Positions 43,643 through 58,578 of a stretch of DNA of 64,000 nt are shown here, piece by piece. Source of the DNA: Cenococcum geophilum 1.58 (Eukaryota > Ascomycota > Dothideomycetes > Gloniales > Gloniaceae); the NCBI GenBank assembly GCA_001692895.1, contig KV748214.1, positions 372,001 to 436,000 of the forward strand, written 5' to 3'. Both the position numbers and the translations under genes were made by a program. The notes below the pieces were generated by a model. It was not told the origin of the DNA and did no database searches. It saw nothing but the letters and a program-made list of their open reading frames with translations. How positions within the stretch are numbered: the stretch's first letter is position 1; the number at the start of each line of letters is the position of its first letter.

Positions 43643-44797
43643 ACGGATAGGTAGTCCTACCTATCCGTTATACCCATAAATAGGAATTAGCTTAGGCAGT
43701 TCTTTTAAAGGCGTATTTAAAAAGTTAGCCAGTTTTACAGCGCACTTTATATTAATTAGGGTAAAGGTATTTACTTCTAAGTTAGCTAAAGTAGAGGTTA
43801 AAACTTAATATCTATTATAAAATAAAGTATAAGGAATAGTATAGCTTTTTCCACTAACTAGCTGACCCAGATTAATATATAATATATTAATTCCTTTTAA
43901 CCCTAGGGAGAAGTCTTCCCCTATAGTTCCTCTTTTTCTAACTTTATACTATTCTCCTAAATTAATAAAACCTCGTTTATCTTTACCTTTATTAGGTAGT
44001 TCCTTATAGGGTAGCCAGGTTAACTATATAAAAAATAAGCTCTTTAATTACTAAGGGCCTATATATAGGGGTCGCTATATATAGGCTAGGTGTATACTAG
44101 ACCTATAGTAGGAGTAGCTGCGTAGCTAGCTATTAGGTTAACTATAGGCTAAGCGGCCGGTGCTATAGGGGTTACTAATTATACTAGGGCACTATAGGCC
44201 GTTCTTATAGTACTTATAGCCTAGTTTATAAGGTTTCTAGTTTTTAGCTAATTAGCGTATAACTTAATTTAATAAAGGCCTTAGTTAATAGCTAGGTAAT
44301 AGTTTATAAGTTCCTTTAATGTCTATAGTATAGTATAAGCTAGTAATACGGCCTACTATAGGTCTAGGGTAAGCTTATTAAAGAGGTCTAGTAGTAGGTC
44401 TTCTTAGGGAATTTAAACCTATCTAGCTAGGTATAAAAAGCGGGTCTAAAAGGCTAAAAAGGTCTCCGTTGTTTTTATATTTAGGCTTTTATAGCTAAGG
44501 CGGGCGTTTTATACTTTAAAAGAGTCCTTATAAATAAAAGATAAGTATTTAATTATTTCTTTTTTAGAGATAAAGGGGTCTGCTAAGTCTTTAGTATATT
44601 ATAGGCGTAAATGCGTTTAGGCGTCTTCGCTAGTACGGCTAAAGATATAGGCCATCTTAGCTTAGGGGGTAGGAAAGTAGTTAGCATTAACTTTAAGCTT
44701 ATCCTATAATTAAAGCTTCTAGTTATTAAATATTGGGTCTATTTTATCTATAAGTAGTAGGGGATCTATAACTTTTACTAACCGCTTTAGTGCTGTA
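43643..44797 (-). pseudogene. Gypsy A gag-protease remnant (3' part)
   Basis: The minus strand reads a gag capsid-like region near 44,650-44,200 (M-A-Y-I-F-S-R-T-S, later Y-L-S-F-I-Y-K-D), and then a protease-like stretch near 43,850-43,690 (A-L/F-T-L-I-N-I-K-C-A-V-K-L). Stops fall where Trp and Gln are expected. The frame is continuous with 59010-59340 if the nested insertion is removed. Confidence 0.65.
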
Positions 44798-44803
44798 TGT
44801 AAC

Positions 44804-44989
44804 TGTCGGGAATGAGGCAAGTTGCCGTCGCATAAAGCATATTGCCGTCACGTGTCGACATAGCCCTAGCGTGGTAAGGAACCTTAAGTTCCTTACCCCT
44901 TTCCTTATTCCTATCAATAAGAATTAACTAACATTACTATAACCCTACTTAAGTAGTCGTTATTAGTAAGTTACCCTATATTTCCAACA
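44804..44989 (+). repeat. 5' LTR of copia-3
   Basis: 186 bases, followed by CTAATTAGTGGTTAA as in the other copia elements. The core CTAGCGTGGTAAGGAACCTT is shared with copia-1 LTRs, but the rest forms a separate subfamily. Confidence 0.88.
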
Positions 44990-45359
44990 CTAATTAGTGG
45001 TTAAATACATAGTCAACTATAGAGTAGCTAGGTTTTCGAATAGAAGAGATAGTCTTATATAGGGGTGCTATATGCGCTTATATAGAATAAATCCCGGCGA
45101 TACTGTGCTACCTTAGACTTACGGAAAACTAGTAATAGAAGTATTACTAAGTACTAGGAGATACCAAGTTGCGTCTATTATGCAGAACAACTACGTTTAT
45201 AAAGATTTGGTTGAGTACTTTAGGTTAGAAGTATTACTAAACCTATAGTCCTAAAATTAACGTTTGAAACGCGTTAAACAACTACGCATATAAAGATTTA
45301 GTTAAGTACTTTAGGTTAGAAGTATTACTAAACCTACGGTCCTAAAGTTAACGTCCAAA

Positions 45360-48300
45360 ACGTATTAATAACATCTTAATTACCTACCTTTTAATAGTAA
45401 ACCTACGAGATTCTATAAAGCCAAAAACCCTACCTACCTTTAATATACGACACCCCGTTAATTTTATACCTACTATAGCATTAACCTACCTAAAGAAGTA
45501 TAAAAAAAGCATTAACCTAGAGACGTAGGATATAGATATCAACCCTATAAACGCCGAGGAATAGGACCTAAACGGATTCTTAGTATACCGTATAGTATAC
45601 TATATAGACAGCGAATATAATAATACTGAGCTATAGTGTTATATAAAGGAGGACTTTATTAAATAGATAAAGGAAATATAGGCTCTTGCGAAGAAGGACG
45701 TCGTATAAAACTTTTATAACTTCCTTTAGGAGAATAGAGTATTTATCCCTATGGATAGGGGTGCTATTAAAGACAATATCTAGAAGCAAGTTATTAACGC
45801 AAAAGAAGAGCACAAATAGACTCTATAAGAGGTTAAGCACTAACTACGCACTAAAAGGAAGCTTAACTTATAATAGAATCTAAATAATACGCCAATAGAG
45901 ACGCGCTCTAATTCCATTGCTCTAGGCATAAGTTCTTATATTCCGCATCTATTACTTCTACCTTTATCTCTAGCTCCCTAAGATCCACCAATTTAACCAG
46001 TAACGTTAACTATTACCCCTTAAGAGCAAGCGCAAGATCCCCTTACTTCGCGATTTAACAACCTTTAAACTCTACTATAGAAAGATTAGGTACTATGCCG
46101 TATTCCACTAAGCCCTATATCTCTACTGTAGCCTATAAAGTAATCCCCACCTTAATCTCTAATGTAATTTTAACGTAGTTTAATACTACTCGGAGGTACC
46201 TTAAAAATGCTTATAAAGCTTATAAAGCTCTATATAAACTAGGAGAAGAAGTTTAGTAAGAAACTGTATAACATCCTCAATTTAAAGCTGCGTATCTTCT
46301 ATAATTATTACTAAAAGGTTGGACTAGAACCTAACTAATATTATAATGCCTATTCTATTATACTTAAGGGCCGCGCCAGTACCTTCTATTATAATCGTTT
46401 AGCAGGAAAAGGATATAATTTTAATTAAATAATATATAAGATAAGATGCCACTTTAAAATAGAAGAGAATAAGCAGCAATATATATTAGAGTAGAGAGAG
46501 ACTACCTTTCTAAGAATTATTGCTATAAACCTAGGTGTCTCTTAGCTTAATTATCTTTAAAAGCTCTTTAATTAACTTTAGATAATTTAGTGTGGTTTAT
46601 CTAAATTATATTAAGAGAACCTTAGCCTATGCGATTAAGTTATTAGCGTATACTAAGGTATTAAAGAATGCAATCTCGCTCTTTTTAACCCTATAAGTAC
46701 TTATAAAGGAGTATATGCTTAATTAAGATCCTCTATTAGTACCGCTCTACGCTTTTAAGAAGTATAGCAATTTAATACCTAACTTTAATCTACCTTAATT
46801 AACCCGGCTAACCAATATAATTATAACTAGACTAATTAAATATATAGTAGACGTAGTAGGGGATACGGTAAAGGGTATAATTAACGTTAACTATAAGGTA
46901 ATTATAGAGGTCCTTATAGAGGTTCACTTCGGAGCAATTATTAGAAAAAGTGCTATATTTATAAGAAGCTAAATTACTAGTTAACTAGACACCCTCTTAA
47001 TAGATAAAAGGAGGCATATAATAGGTTTCACTAAAGCGTATAAAACGTTAGAAACTAAGAGGTTACTACGGCCTACTTTTAAAACTTCCTAGTTTAATAT
47101 AAAGGCGAAGAAGATCTTAAGGGTAAGGTTAACGAGGCCAAACAGCTCCTTATAGATATGAAAATTAAGGACTACTCTCCTAACTAATACTTCACTAAGT
47201 ATAGTAAGGTAAATAGTATATAAACCATCGCTATCCTTAATAACTAATCTACGCTCCATTCTATTATAAAGTTAGATATCTTTAATAAGCTAAAGGAAAG
47301 TTCCGTGTTCTCCTTTAACAACAGATACTCGGCGAACGTCTTCTATAGCATTATGCTAGATACTAGAGCCGCAGGAGTATCTATAGTAGGAGAGCCTTAA
47401 GTTTAAGCTCTTTAGTAGCTTAATAGCTTTGTTTAAATTAACTAATTAACAGTAGGCTAATATATAATTCGCTTTAGTAAGGGTACTATAATCTCTCTTA
47501 GCACAATTAAGGTCTAAACCCCGTTAGGATATATTACTTTCTACATTATCCCTATAAACACCCCGTTCCTATTCTATATCCAAGATATAAATAAATTAGG
47601 TATTAAGCTTAATAACCTTAAGAATATACTTATCTAGGGAGATAATTGGGTACCCGTTATACGCAAGTGGAATTACCCTTAGTTGCTCCTTTAATAGCTA
47701 GAAAGAAGCGTTGCTTAGAGCTACCTAACTAAGTTAAAGTTACGTTAACTACACCGTTATTTTAGCCACCTATCTATTTACTAATTACTTAGGGTCCTTT
47801 AGCGAGTAGGTTATAAAGTTAAGGTTAAGGTAATTAAACATCTTATAAAGTACTACTACTACTACTAAATGAACCAGAAGTCCCCTGGCCGATTTAAGTT
47901 TACTCTTAAAGATAACTATAACTTTAACTTTTATATTATTATAGATGTTATATATCTTAGCGGTAAGCCAATACTCTAAGTTATTAACTTCTCAACCTCC
48001 TTCTAAGCCGCACGCTTTTTAAAAGATATATTAGCTAGGAACGCATAGGATACTCTTTAATTATACTAGATTAATGTCTACCTAGAATCCCCTAATTAAA
48101 TTATTTATAACGTAGGAAAGAACTTCTTATCTATAGAGTTTCGACAATAGGTAAAGGCAATAATAATTAAGGTTAAGGAAGTCCCCGTTAAGGCATATAA
48201 TAGTATTAAAAAAGTAAAACAATATTATACGCTATTATACCGCGTATATAAAATTATTTTTTCGGAACTAGAGGGTACTAGTAAAGAGCTTATCCTATAG

Positions 48301-50520
48301 ATGGCTGTTAAGGCTGTTAATAATACCACTAGCCTAAATAGGCTCGTACCTACGTTACTAGTCTTTAGCGCCTACCCTTAAATAACTAACAATTCTCTAC
48401 TATCTTTCTCTATTGCGTAATAAGCTAAGGCTATTTGTAAGGCAATAAAGGAGGTATAACGTCTCTACGCTACGCGCTAGGTTAATAATATACTAGGAAT
48501 AAAAAATAGCCTAAATACCTTAACTATACTTAATCTGCCACTCCAATCGGAGGTACGCGTATAGCGTAAAAAGGGAGGATAGTTAGGCCTATATAAACTT
48601 ATTATAATTAATAGTTAAACTTATACTCTTTAAATACCCCATAAACCTACTTAATTCCGCTTAACTATTATTAAGCCCTACTATAGGGATAATAGCTCTA
48701 AGCCTTTATAGGATGCCCTAGAGGATACCCTAAAGGAGAACTATAATTAATATGCTCTAAAAGGCAAAGGCAATTCTAATATAATTATAGTAGACGTACT
48801 ATAACTATAACGCGGTAGAGGTCGCCTAAAGGGATTATAAAATTACTAATATCTTATCGATTTTAAAGAGCAATTTATTACCGCTATTAAAAATAGAGAT
48901 AAACTATTAATGGCCTTTATAACAGCTAAAGAAAAGGCTAACTTTAAACTCGCAAAATAGCTCTAAAAGGAAGGCCGCATTATAACTTTAGGAGCTCCTT
49001 TCTAAGTATCTAATAAGTAGGAGATTAACGGTCTTATTATAAGAGGAGTCTTTAAATTTAAGAAATATAACCCTACTAAGTTTGATAGAGTCCGTATATT
49101 TAAGTTAAGAATAGTTAATAAGATTAAAGGCAAAGCTACTAATACCCTATTTAAGAAGTTAAGGCTAGTTATTTAAGGTTATAACAATAATAGTAAGAAA
49201 GTAATCCTTATACAATCCCTTATAATTTAACAAGCTAGTTAATAAGTCATTATTATACTAGCTCCCTCCTTAATAAAGAATAGGATAGCGGTTTACCTAT
49301 AAAATATTACTTAGGCCTACACCCAATTAGAGACGCGCCTTTAGCGCTTAATACTAGCATACCTTTTAGAGTAAATTTGCCACTAATATCCCAAGGATAT
49401 AATTATGGTCGTACTTAAGCCATTATATAAAATTATAGAGGTAGGAACTTATTAGTAGGCTACCTATAGCAAGCACTATAAGGAGAAGCTTTTAATAACT
49501 ACTTCTATATTTAATCCCTGCTTCCTTATTATAACTATAGGAACTCTATTTAGAATTATTAGCATATAAATAAACAATATAATTATTTTAGGAGACAACT
49601 AATTCTTAGCTCTTAAAGAAGATAAGCTAGTAAAGGTAAACCTTATAGTAAAGCTAAAGGAAAGACTTAACTTAGCAATACCATTACTCTTTAATAGATG
49701 TATCCTCTCCCTAAACAAGGGCTCTATTACTCTACGCTAGAAGGGTTAAGGTAAGAAGATTAATATTATTAACGTTAATTCTCTAAAGTAAGAATATGTG
49801 GAGTAACGCGCTTGTAAAGCTTATATAGCTTCTATTTATTAACCTAAGGCTTCCTTTAATCTCTTTATTACTGCTTAATACTAGGAACTAACTAAGGATA
49901 ACGTTTTTACCCTAAATAAGTATCTTTTCTAGTAAATAAACCATCTTAATAGGGGACTACTCTACGTACCTATTAACCTTCCTACCGCTAAGCTCTTTGT
50001 ATTTGTTAATAGATCGTTTATAAATAATAAAGATTTTAGCTCCTAGCTAGGATATAAAATTATTATCGCAAATAAATCTACTAAAGAGAATAACTTTATA
50101 ATCTACGGTAACTTTATCTATTAGAGCTTAACTAAAAGTAAGCGCGTTACTTAAAGCGTTCTAGCGTTAGAGATATATAGAATAGTTAGCGGAGTTAATA
50201 TAGCAATTGCAATTAAAACTACCCTTAAGATAATTATAGACCGGCTTAAACTTCCTGCTATCCCTATAATTATATACACCGACTTATATTCCCTCTACGA
50301 GTATTTAGTTAAGCTTAGTACTATAAAGGAGAAGCGTCTTATAATTAATATTATAGCACTTTAACAGTCCTATAAGCGTTAAAAACTCTTTAAGATCTAA
50401 TAGATTAATAGCCAAGATAACCTAGTAGATGCGATAACGAAGGCAAACCTAAATAAGGCATTAGAGACGTTTGTTAATATAAATACTCTATATGTACGAG
50501 TTAAAGGTTAGGTTAAGAGG
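45360..50520 (+). pseudogene. Copia-3 gag-pol remnant
   Basis: A plus-strand polyprotein read through many TAG/TAA. The protease site reads D-T-R-A-A-G near 47,370, with the same Gly-to-Arg state as copia-1. The reverse transcriptase motif that is LGDD in copia-1 reads L-G-D-N at 49588-49599, so one catalytic Asp is lost by a G-to-A change. The RNase H region is near 49,990-50,450. Not functional. Confidence 0.82.
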
Positions 50521-50878
50521 GAAATTTAAAGAAGTTAAGATCTTATAGAACTTTAACTACCGGTTAAAGTTGTCTAATTGGTCAGATCCTTGCTAAGAGC
50601 GCTATGCCTAATTAATTTAGGTGGTGGTATAGACTTCTGCTAACTAATTAGGATTTTCTATACCCAGTATAGAAAATTGCCATTGGCTTGCTTACTACTA
50701 GCGTCTTAGCAGCCCACCCGTCTTTACGTTATTTACCAAATTCTACCAACTACCGCATTATCGTATATCGTCTAGTTTTATTATATATTGTCTAGTTTTA
50801 TTATATATTATCTAGTATTATTATATACTGTCTATTTGTATATATATATATAGCAACTATAAAAAGAAGAGTTGCTAG

Positions 50879-51064
50879 TGTCGGGAATAAGGCAAGTTGC
50901 CGTTACATAAAGTATATTACCGTCACGTATTAACGTGGCCCTAGCGTGGTAAGGAACCTTAAGTTCCTTACCCCTTTCCTTATTCCTATTAATAAAAATC
51001 AACCAACATCACTATAACCCTACTCGAGTAGTCGTTATTAGTAAGTCACCCTATGTTTCCAACA
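50879..51064 (+). repeat. 3' LTR of copia-3
   Basis: 186 bases, TGTCGGG to CAACA, matching the 5' copy with scattered transitions only. Confidence 0.88.
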
Positions 51065-51069
51065 GTAAC

Positions 51070-51489
51070 GGAACCTTATAGTAGTAACTACGATAGGTTC
51101 TGTCAATAGGCTAGGTGTATAGGAAATGCAAAGATAGTAGTTAATAACATAATAATAACTAGTGGAGTGGTTGCCTAATAGATTAACTCTAATTATATTC
51201 TAAGAATTACTACAAAAAAGGAACTATCTAGGTAGGGATTAAGGGTCCTTAAATACACAACCGTACTCCTAAGAAAGTTATTACTCTATCTACTCTGTCT
51301 GCTCTATTTACTCTATTATAGATCTCGCAGATTATATAGATTATATAAATTACATTATATAACTCTGCTTACCATTCCTCGTTATATAGTTCTATAGGTT
51401 TTATCCTAGACCGTGCTTATATTAACTAGCTAGCTTCTTCTAACTCCTTTCTAAGTAGTTATAATATTATACTTAAAGCGTTCGTAATA
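51070..51489 (-). repeat. 3' LTR of gypsy-2 (main part)
   Basis: It matches 58585-59004 throughout. Its outer six bases (TGTAAC) were separated by copia-3 and lie at 44798-44803. The inner end CGTAATA is a mutated form of CGTAACA. Confidence 0.88.
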
Positions 51490-52399
51490 CTATCTCCCTC
51501 CTCTTTATTTTTGTCCTTAAAGATACCTAGTATCTCTAAGTTATTTACTAGAGGTGTAATATCCGTCTAATTAATTTAGTTAATATTGTTACTTATAATA
51601 CCTAAAGCACCTTCTTCTTCTTTAACTCTTTATTATACGCGTACAGTCTCTTCTATACTATCGCTTAGTGAAGTAATACTATCTCCGTATTCTTATTGCG
51701 CGAAAAAGGGGTTAGTCTATATTGCGTTAGCGAGTCCTTTATCTTAGCAGCCCTCTTCCTATTTAGAGTGCACTAAAGTAAACGTTTAATTATCTTGCGA
51801 TATTTGCTTTACTTTTAACGCTAAATATATACGTCCTATAACTCTTAATAGTCTCTAAGTTCCCTAAGTAATTTATTATAAGGTCTCGTGTTTAATCTAC
51901 CGCTGCGAAGCTTAATAGTAAGCTATCCTTAGCGCTGCTTACGGTCTAATATACCTTAGAAGAGTCCGTACATATTCTTAAAGCCTAGCGTTTAGCTTAT
52001 GCTTATCTTTAGCGTTTAGAATATATCCGTAAGAAGGTTCGTTTAAAAAAGTAAAAACTTATTTAATAAGGTTTATAGGAACTTAGTAATAAAAGAACAA
52101 ACTCTTTTCTAATAGAGAAAGAAACAACTCTAAGTAGTTCGGTAGTCGCTCTTCCTAGGTCCCCCTTAGGTAACTTATTCTTTAGCGATTCCTCTTTATT
52201 AATATTGCCTAACCTTTTCTCTTTTAATACTCCTGTACCTTTCCTATAGCGTTTTTTAGGTTCTCTAGTAGCTTCTAGGTAGTCTTATTATAGCCTATCT
52301 ACTTTACTTTATACTATATTTTATTATCTACGTCCTTATAACTAACAATCTTTAAAACTTACTATTTATCTTTTTCTTATCCTTTATATATGTCTGCTT

Positions 52400-55300
52400 T
52401 ATAAACCGGTGGCTTAATATTCCTATATACTGGCTCTAGTATTGTAATATACTATATAGGGTAGATCTTTATCCTAGCTGGTAGGTTTAACTTAAATATA
52501 ACTAATGAAATTTTCTGCATAATTTTAAAAGGTCCTAGTCTGACATAGTCTAACTTCTTACTTAGTCGTCAACTCTTGAAATTTTTGTATAGTAGCCACA
52601 CTTTATCTCCCTCCTTAAGATCTGGTCCCTCAGATCTCTTAGCATTATAGTACTTTTTCATTCTTTGCTGTACTACCTTAGCTATACTACTTATCTTCTT
52701 TACTTAATGTGGCGATAATAAGGTCCTTAGCTTATATCCATAATTCGCCTTAAATAGTAATATGCCCATTCCTTCTTATAGTGTTACATTGTATACAAAC
52801 TATATAACTGGTAATAGCGATACCTAATTATTCTATGCATGATTAATATAATGCCTTAGATACTATTCTAGTGTCTAATTTAATCTTTCCGTTTAGCTAT
52901 CTGTCTATAGATAATATGCGGTAGAAGTTACTACTTAAACTCCTTACTCTGCTAAGAACACTTCCTAGAATGCTGCTATAAATCTTAAATCTCTATCCAA
53001 TATAATCTTGCTTAGTGCTCTATGTTTTGCGAATACTTCCTTAATATAGATTCTAGTAATATCTTCCGCTAATATTTCTTCTAAATATGCTATAAAGTAT
53101 CCCCACTTTATAAGCTTATCTACTATTACTAAGATTGCGTTATAATCTTGTCCGGTAATAGGATCTTTTAACTTTAGTAACTTAATAATAAAGTCCTATA
53201 ATATAACCTCCTATAGTCTCTCTAGTATTTTAACTAGTTATAGCCCTTTATATAGCTTATGCCTTGTTAGTTTATTTCTTTAGCAATCTAGATATTCTTT
53301 TATAACTTACCTAGCTAGTCCCTAGATTCCATTAATAATGTACTCCTCTTAAAGTCTTAACGCTAAGCCTATAGCTCCGTTATGTCCTTAAGTTAGTCCT
53401 TTATAAAATAACTTAATAAACTCCCTTATAATAGCTCTTAGTACGTATATCGCTTCTTAATTTTCGTACTACTCTAAGTCTAGATCCTCCGTTTATATAT
53501 TTAGGATCTTTTATATCTAATTACTTTCTAGTAATTTATAGGTCTTCTCTTTTCGTGTTACTATAATCTTTAGATAATTATACCTAATTAATCTATCTAT
53601 ATCCCTTCGTAATAAAGCCCCTAATGGCTTTTTATTATTTTATAGTTTAGCCTTTCTACTTAGAGCGTCTGCTTATATATTCTCTATACCCTTAGTATAC
53701 TAAATCTTAAAATAGTATTCTATAAGCATCTCTGCCTATCTAACTTATCTATAATTAAGTTCTTTTGTTATTAGGAACCCCGTTAGGTTCTTATAATTTG
53801 TCTTAATTATAAATAGTTTCTTTATACCTTATAAGAATAATCTCTATTCCCTTAATACTATAACTATACCTAATAACTCCTTATTATAGATGTTATAGTT
53901 TAGTTCCAGTAGTATTATCTTTTAACTATAATATACTACTAGGTGCCATCTATTTTAATATTTTTTATAGGAAGTACGCTTCTAGTGCATAGTCTAATGC
54001 ATCTATTTCAACCACTATCTCTAACTATAGTTAATAGATTTTAAGAACTGGCTCCTAGGTGAATAACTATTTAACTTTCTTAAACAGTTCCTTTTATTCC
54101 TCTCCTTATACCTATAGTTCTTCTTTCTTTATTAATCTTATAAATGGCTTAATATCCTTTAACTATTAAGCTATAAACCTTCTACAGTAATTACAAAACC
54201 TTAAAAACGATCTTAACTACATAACGTTCTCTAGTTCTTGCCAATTTACTATAGCCTCAATCTTCTTTAGATCTATACTAAGTTGGCCTAGTTTAATAAT
54301 AAATCTAATAAAATTAGTTTTCCTAGTAAAGAACTCGTATTTCTTAATTGCTACTAGCATCTGTTCTTTTTATAGTCTCTTTAAGACCTATTTAACGTAT
54401 TCCCCATATTCTTTTTTAGTTATTAAGTAGATAATAATGTCGTTAAGGTATACTATAATAAATTTATCTAAGTGCTCTCTTAACATATTGTTAATACGCT
54501 TCTAAAATATTACTAGTGCGTTTATAAGCCCAAATTATATAACTAATGGTTTATATAGTCCTTCCTTTAACCTAAAGGCTGCCTTCTATTCGTCGCCTTC
54601 CTTAATCCTAATCTAATAGTATGCCTATCTTAGATCTATCTTTATAAAGATTTGCGTATTACTAATCCTGTCTTAAATTTCGCTAATTAAAGGTAAAGGA
54701 TACCTATCCTTCTAAGTAATACTATTTAATTATCTATAGTTAATATATAGCCTTAGTTTGCCATTCTTCTTTAGTACGAATAGTACTGGATAACCCGCTA
54801 ATAACTACGATGGTCTAATATATCCTTTTTAAAGATTTTCCTAGATAAACTCCTTAAGTGCCTATAACTCTTTTTCCGTTAACTTATAAGTTGGGTAGAA
54901 CCTTAGACTTATTCCTAGTTCTAGCTCTATTTTATAGTCCTATACTATATAATCTAATAGCTTTTTACTTTCTAGTAACTATAGCTTCTTGCTATACTTA
55001 TAGTATCTCTTTAGTATATAACTTAAGCCTTACTTAGTCTCTTTATATATTGCTCCGACCTAATACCATATTAACTTAGCTTATTATCGCATTTTGCGGC
55101 GTTAAGTATCTCTAATATTAACCTAACTAGTAATCCAATTAATCCTTAGATTATATTCCTATAACTAAGGCATCCCTAATACTGCCTTATCCCTTCCTAG
55201 TGGTAGGATATCAAAAAATATCTTAATTTATCTTCCTTTAATGGTTATCTAAATAGGTCCTATTTTAAGATTAATAATACCTCCTCTATAGGCTATTAGA

Positions 55301-57540
55301 TCTCCTAAAATTATTACTAATAAATAAGGGTGCTCTTTTTACCTATATAGTAGCCCTATCCTTTTAACTGCTATTAGTAAGATATAGTTTTATATTACTC
55401 CACTATCTACTAACGCTTTAAACTATTAATCTTACTAATTAACTTTTAGGTTTAGGTGTTGTCCTTAAATTCCTTTAAGGGTCTAAGGCTCTACTACTAG
55501 CTCCCTCTAGTCCTATAGGCCTCTACTTTTCCTAACTATTAGCTACTTAATCCTATTATACTTAGCTTACTCTTTAGTTAATACCTAGTTCGCTTTTTGT
55601 CTTTAATATACTATAGATAGGTATTCTCTAAACATTCCCACTATTATTATCTATCTAAGTATTCTTCCGTAAGGAATCTTTCTAATTAAAGTATTAAATT
55701 TCCTTCCTCTTAGACTTCTGCTGGATGCCAGCCGTATATATACTTAGCATTTCTATACTATTATTTATCTATTATCTAGTATATCCTTATAGGGTATTTC
55801 TAATTCTTTTCCTTTGGATTCTTGTGTATTTTATATATATTATCTATATATGCAATCCATAATAGCATATAGTATACTAGGTGCTTTAGGTTAACTCTTA
55901 GCTTGTCTTTATCCTTAATTTTAAACCTTTATTATACTAATCTAAACGTTATAACTTTATTTGTAGGTACTAAGATACGTTTCTCGCTTCTCTAGTCCTC
56001 TAATCGTTCCTCTAGATCCTTTAATGTTATAATTAAGGCTCCCTTAATATAATTTATTACTTTTTCCGTAATTAGGTGGTCTTAAATAACTTTTTTATCT
56101 AACTATATATAGAAATCTTCCCACTTATTATTATGTCGTTGCCTATACCACTTTTAGTACAGCTATTAGAGTATATACGGCTTATCCGTAAGGAAGTATC
56201 TTCTTATTACTATGTTGTGACAGCCCTTTATATATTATTCTTTAAACCTAATAAAAATCCCTAGATCCTCTTTATTTTCTAGTTTAGTAAGCCACTTAGC
56301 TCTTAATATGCCTATTCTCGGCCTATTAGTAATTCTTTATACTAGTGCTCTATCCTTTATATATCCTAATACGCTAGATCTCTTATCTAGTTTCTGTTCT
56401 TACTATACGATAATTTTTTGCCTAAACTCTTCTATAGTTTCTTTTAGTTTATATCTTATAGACTAATCCTTAAAGTCTTCTTACTTCTTAGTCTTAATAT
56501 TAACTTTTTAATCTTTAGGCCAAACACTACGTTCCCCTAGTAAGTCTTCTAGGTTTATATATCTATCTCCTAGTCTAATTGCTATTTACGCTGCAGATTC
56601 TCTAATCTATAAAGAAGCTCCTTACCTCTTACTTATAGGTGTCCAAATTTGTACTCCAAATTCTTAGTCCCTTAAATTCTTTAATTCTAAGCTTGCTTTT
56701 AACTTAAGCTTAGCTCTAGCCTTAGTCTAACTAGGCTTTATTAGTGTCCTTATCTTATCTTAAGAGTTTTATACCTTTAGGAAACTTTATCCTAAGCTTA
56801 TTTATATATTGCTAAACTAAGCTATTGCTCTATCCTATTGGTTTTTGTCTGTTATGGGTCCTTAAGCGTGCCTTATCTTATTTTAAGAATCTTAGTTATC
56901 TTTTATCTTGTCTTAAGAATCTTAAGCCTTTAGCCTTTTACCTTTATTAAGTGGTGAGCTAGCACTAGCAGTTATCTGCTTACTTAATCGTCTCTAAATA
57001 TTACTCCTTCTATTTTATAAAGTGATAGATGCCGTATCTAACGGTGTTATAATACCTATTACTAAACCTTGCTCTATAGCGGTCTTAGTCTCTACTTCCG
57101 TTGCGTTATTAAGGTTTAGATACCCCTAGTTAGTTCCTTTACTATCCTTATCGCTGTTAATTAATAAGTACTCCGACTCCATTGTTATTATTACTAATTA
57201 TTATCCGTATATTACTGTAATATCTTAATCTAGCTTATAGAGTCGATCTTATTCTTTATCTAACTCTTTAGTTTTTTTAAGTCCTCTTAACTCTAGCTCC
57301 TATAGCTAATAGCTTACACTATACTTAGCGTCTTTATAAATTTAGTATGCGTTATTATAATAAAATATAAAACTTTTAATTAAATACTCTTTTGTTCCTT
57401 ACAGCATATTATTATCCCTCTATACGTATATGTTATATACTACTAGTCTAGTTCCCTTTACTATATAATAACTCTAACTACTTTTATAGTCTTTGGTAAA
57501 ATAACCCTGTTTTCCGTAATTTATATAAGCTCTATCTTTA
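52400..57540 (-). pseudogene. Gypsy-2 gag-pol remnant
   Basis: Minus strand. The gag zinc knuckle lies near 57540-57484 and reads N-Y-G-K-Q-G-Y-F-T-K-D-Y, a CCHC box in which Cys and His codons have become Tyr (TGC to TAC, CAC to TAC). The reverse transcriptase is at about 54790-54180, with K-L-R-L-Y-I-N-Y-R-Q-L-N-S, P-F-G-L-like and Y-L-N-D (54456-54426) in which the first catalytic Asp is Asn. RNase H and integrase regions follow toward 52,500. All are inactivated by transitions. Confidence 0.82.
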
Positions 57541-58578
57541 AACTATTACTTTTATTATAGAGTCCGCTTAAACATCTTCTACTACTAAGATCCTTAGTTT
57601 AGCCTATGCTCCCTAGTCCTATAATTACTTAATCCTTAACCTCTAAGTTTCTATAGTTTTTTACTCCATCTCTTATAGGTTTCTTTAGTACTACTTAGGT
57701 CTATTAGCTCTACGCTATACTATAGTTTCTAATTTAGCTTTAGTTATTGCGTACTCTACGTCTTATATAACTATAGAACTTTATCCTAACCTCTCTTAGT
57801 CTGTTCCCTTTAGTAGATCCTATTATTAATCTTTATCGCTTAATCTATTAGTTCCCTTAGGGTATTTATATCTTCTATTAGAATAATTACATCCTAGACT
57901 TTAGCCTTAAGTCCTTACTTATACTATACTATAAGCGCCCTATTATTCTACTTAACTTATATTACTAATATTTAAAACTATATTATATACTTAATTGCTA
58001 AGGTTTGCTGTATAATATTTTAGAGTTTTCTTTCTGCCGTAGTTGTTGCCTTTAGGTCTCTAAATATTTATATAAGTTGTTCTACAAACCCGTTCTAGCT
58101 TAAGAACATAAACCGTACCTCTTAGTTTATAGTTATTATTCCATTTACCTATATTTCTATAAGGTAAGACTTAAACTATTTAAGTACCCTTCCTATTAAG
58201 AACAGTCCTGCATACGCTATTCAATCTATAGGTATTACTAGCTTTACTTCTTCCTGCGCTACCTTAAAGTGCATTTACGTAAGAAATCCTTTAAGCTTTA
58301 ATCTCTCCCCTAAGAATCTTTCGATCGATAGTAACTTAACCTTTACTACGCCTGTCCCATTAATCTTATTTTTAAATACTGTATTGTTTTCTATTAACTA
58401 GTTAACTATTTCTTATAATTGTTTTACCGTTATAGGTTATTGCGAGTTAGTGTCCGCTATACTAGTGTTACCCCCTAACCTTAAAGTAGTTGCCGCCATT
58501 AATGGCGTTATGGTGGCTGCTTTTGGTGGTATATTATTTAACTTCCTATATTTAATACCGTAACCGTAGTAGTAATTA

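Larger units (their letters stand above)
44804..51064 (+). mobile_element. Full-length Ty1/copia retrotransposon (copia-3) inside the gypsy-2 LTR
   Basis: Identical-length 186-base LTRs at 44804-44989 and 50879-51064 (TGTCGGG...CAACA) with target duplication GTAAC at 44799-44803 and 51065-51069. The internal region parallels copia-1 from about 46,800 to 50,500 (integrase, reverse transcriptase, RNase H). The purine tract AAAAAGAAGAG precedes the 3' LTR. RIP stops are abundant. It inserted six bases inside the gypsy-2 LTR. Confidence 0.92.
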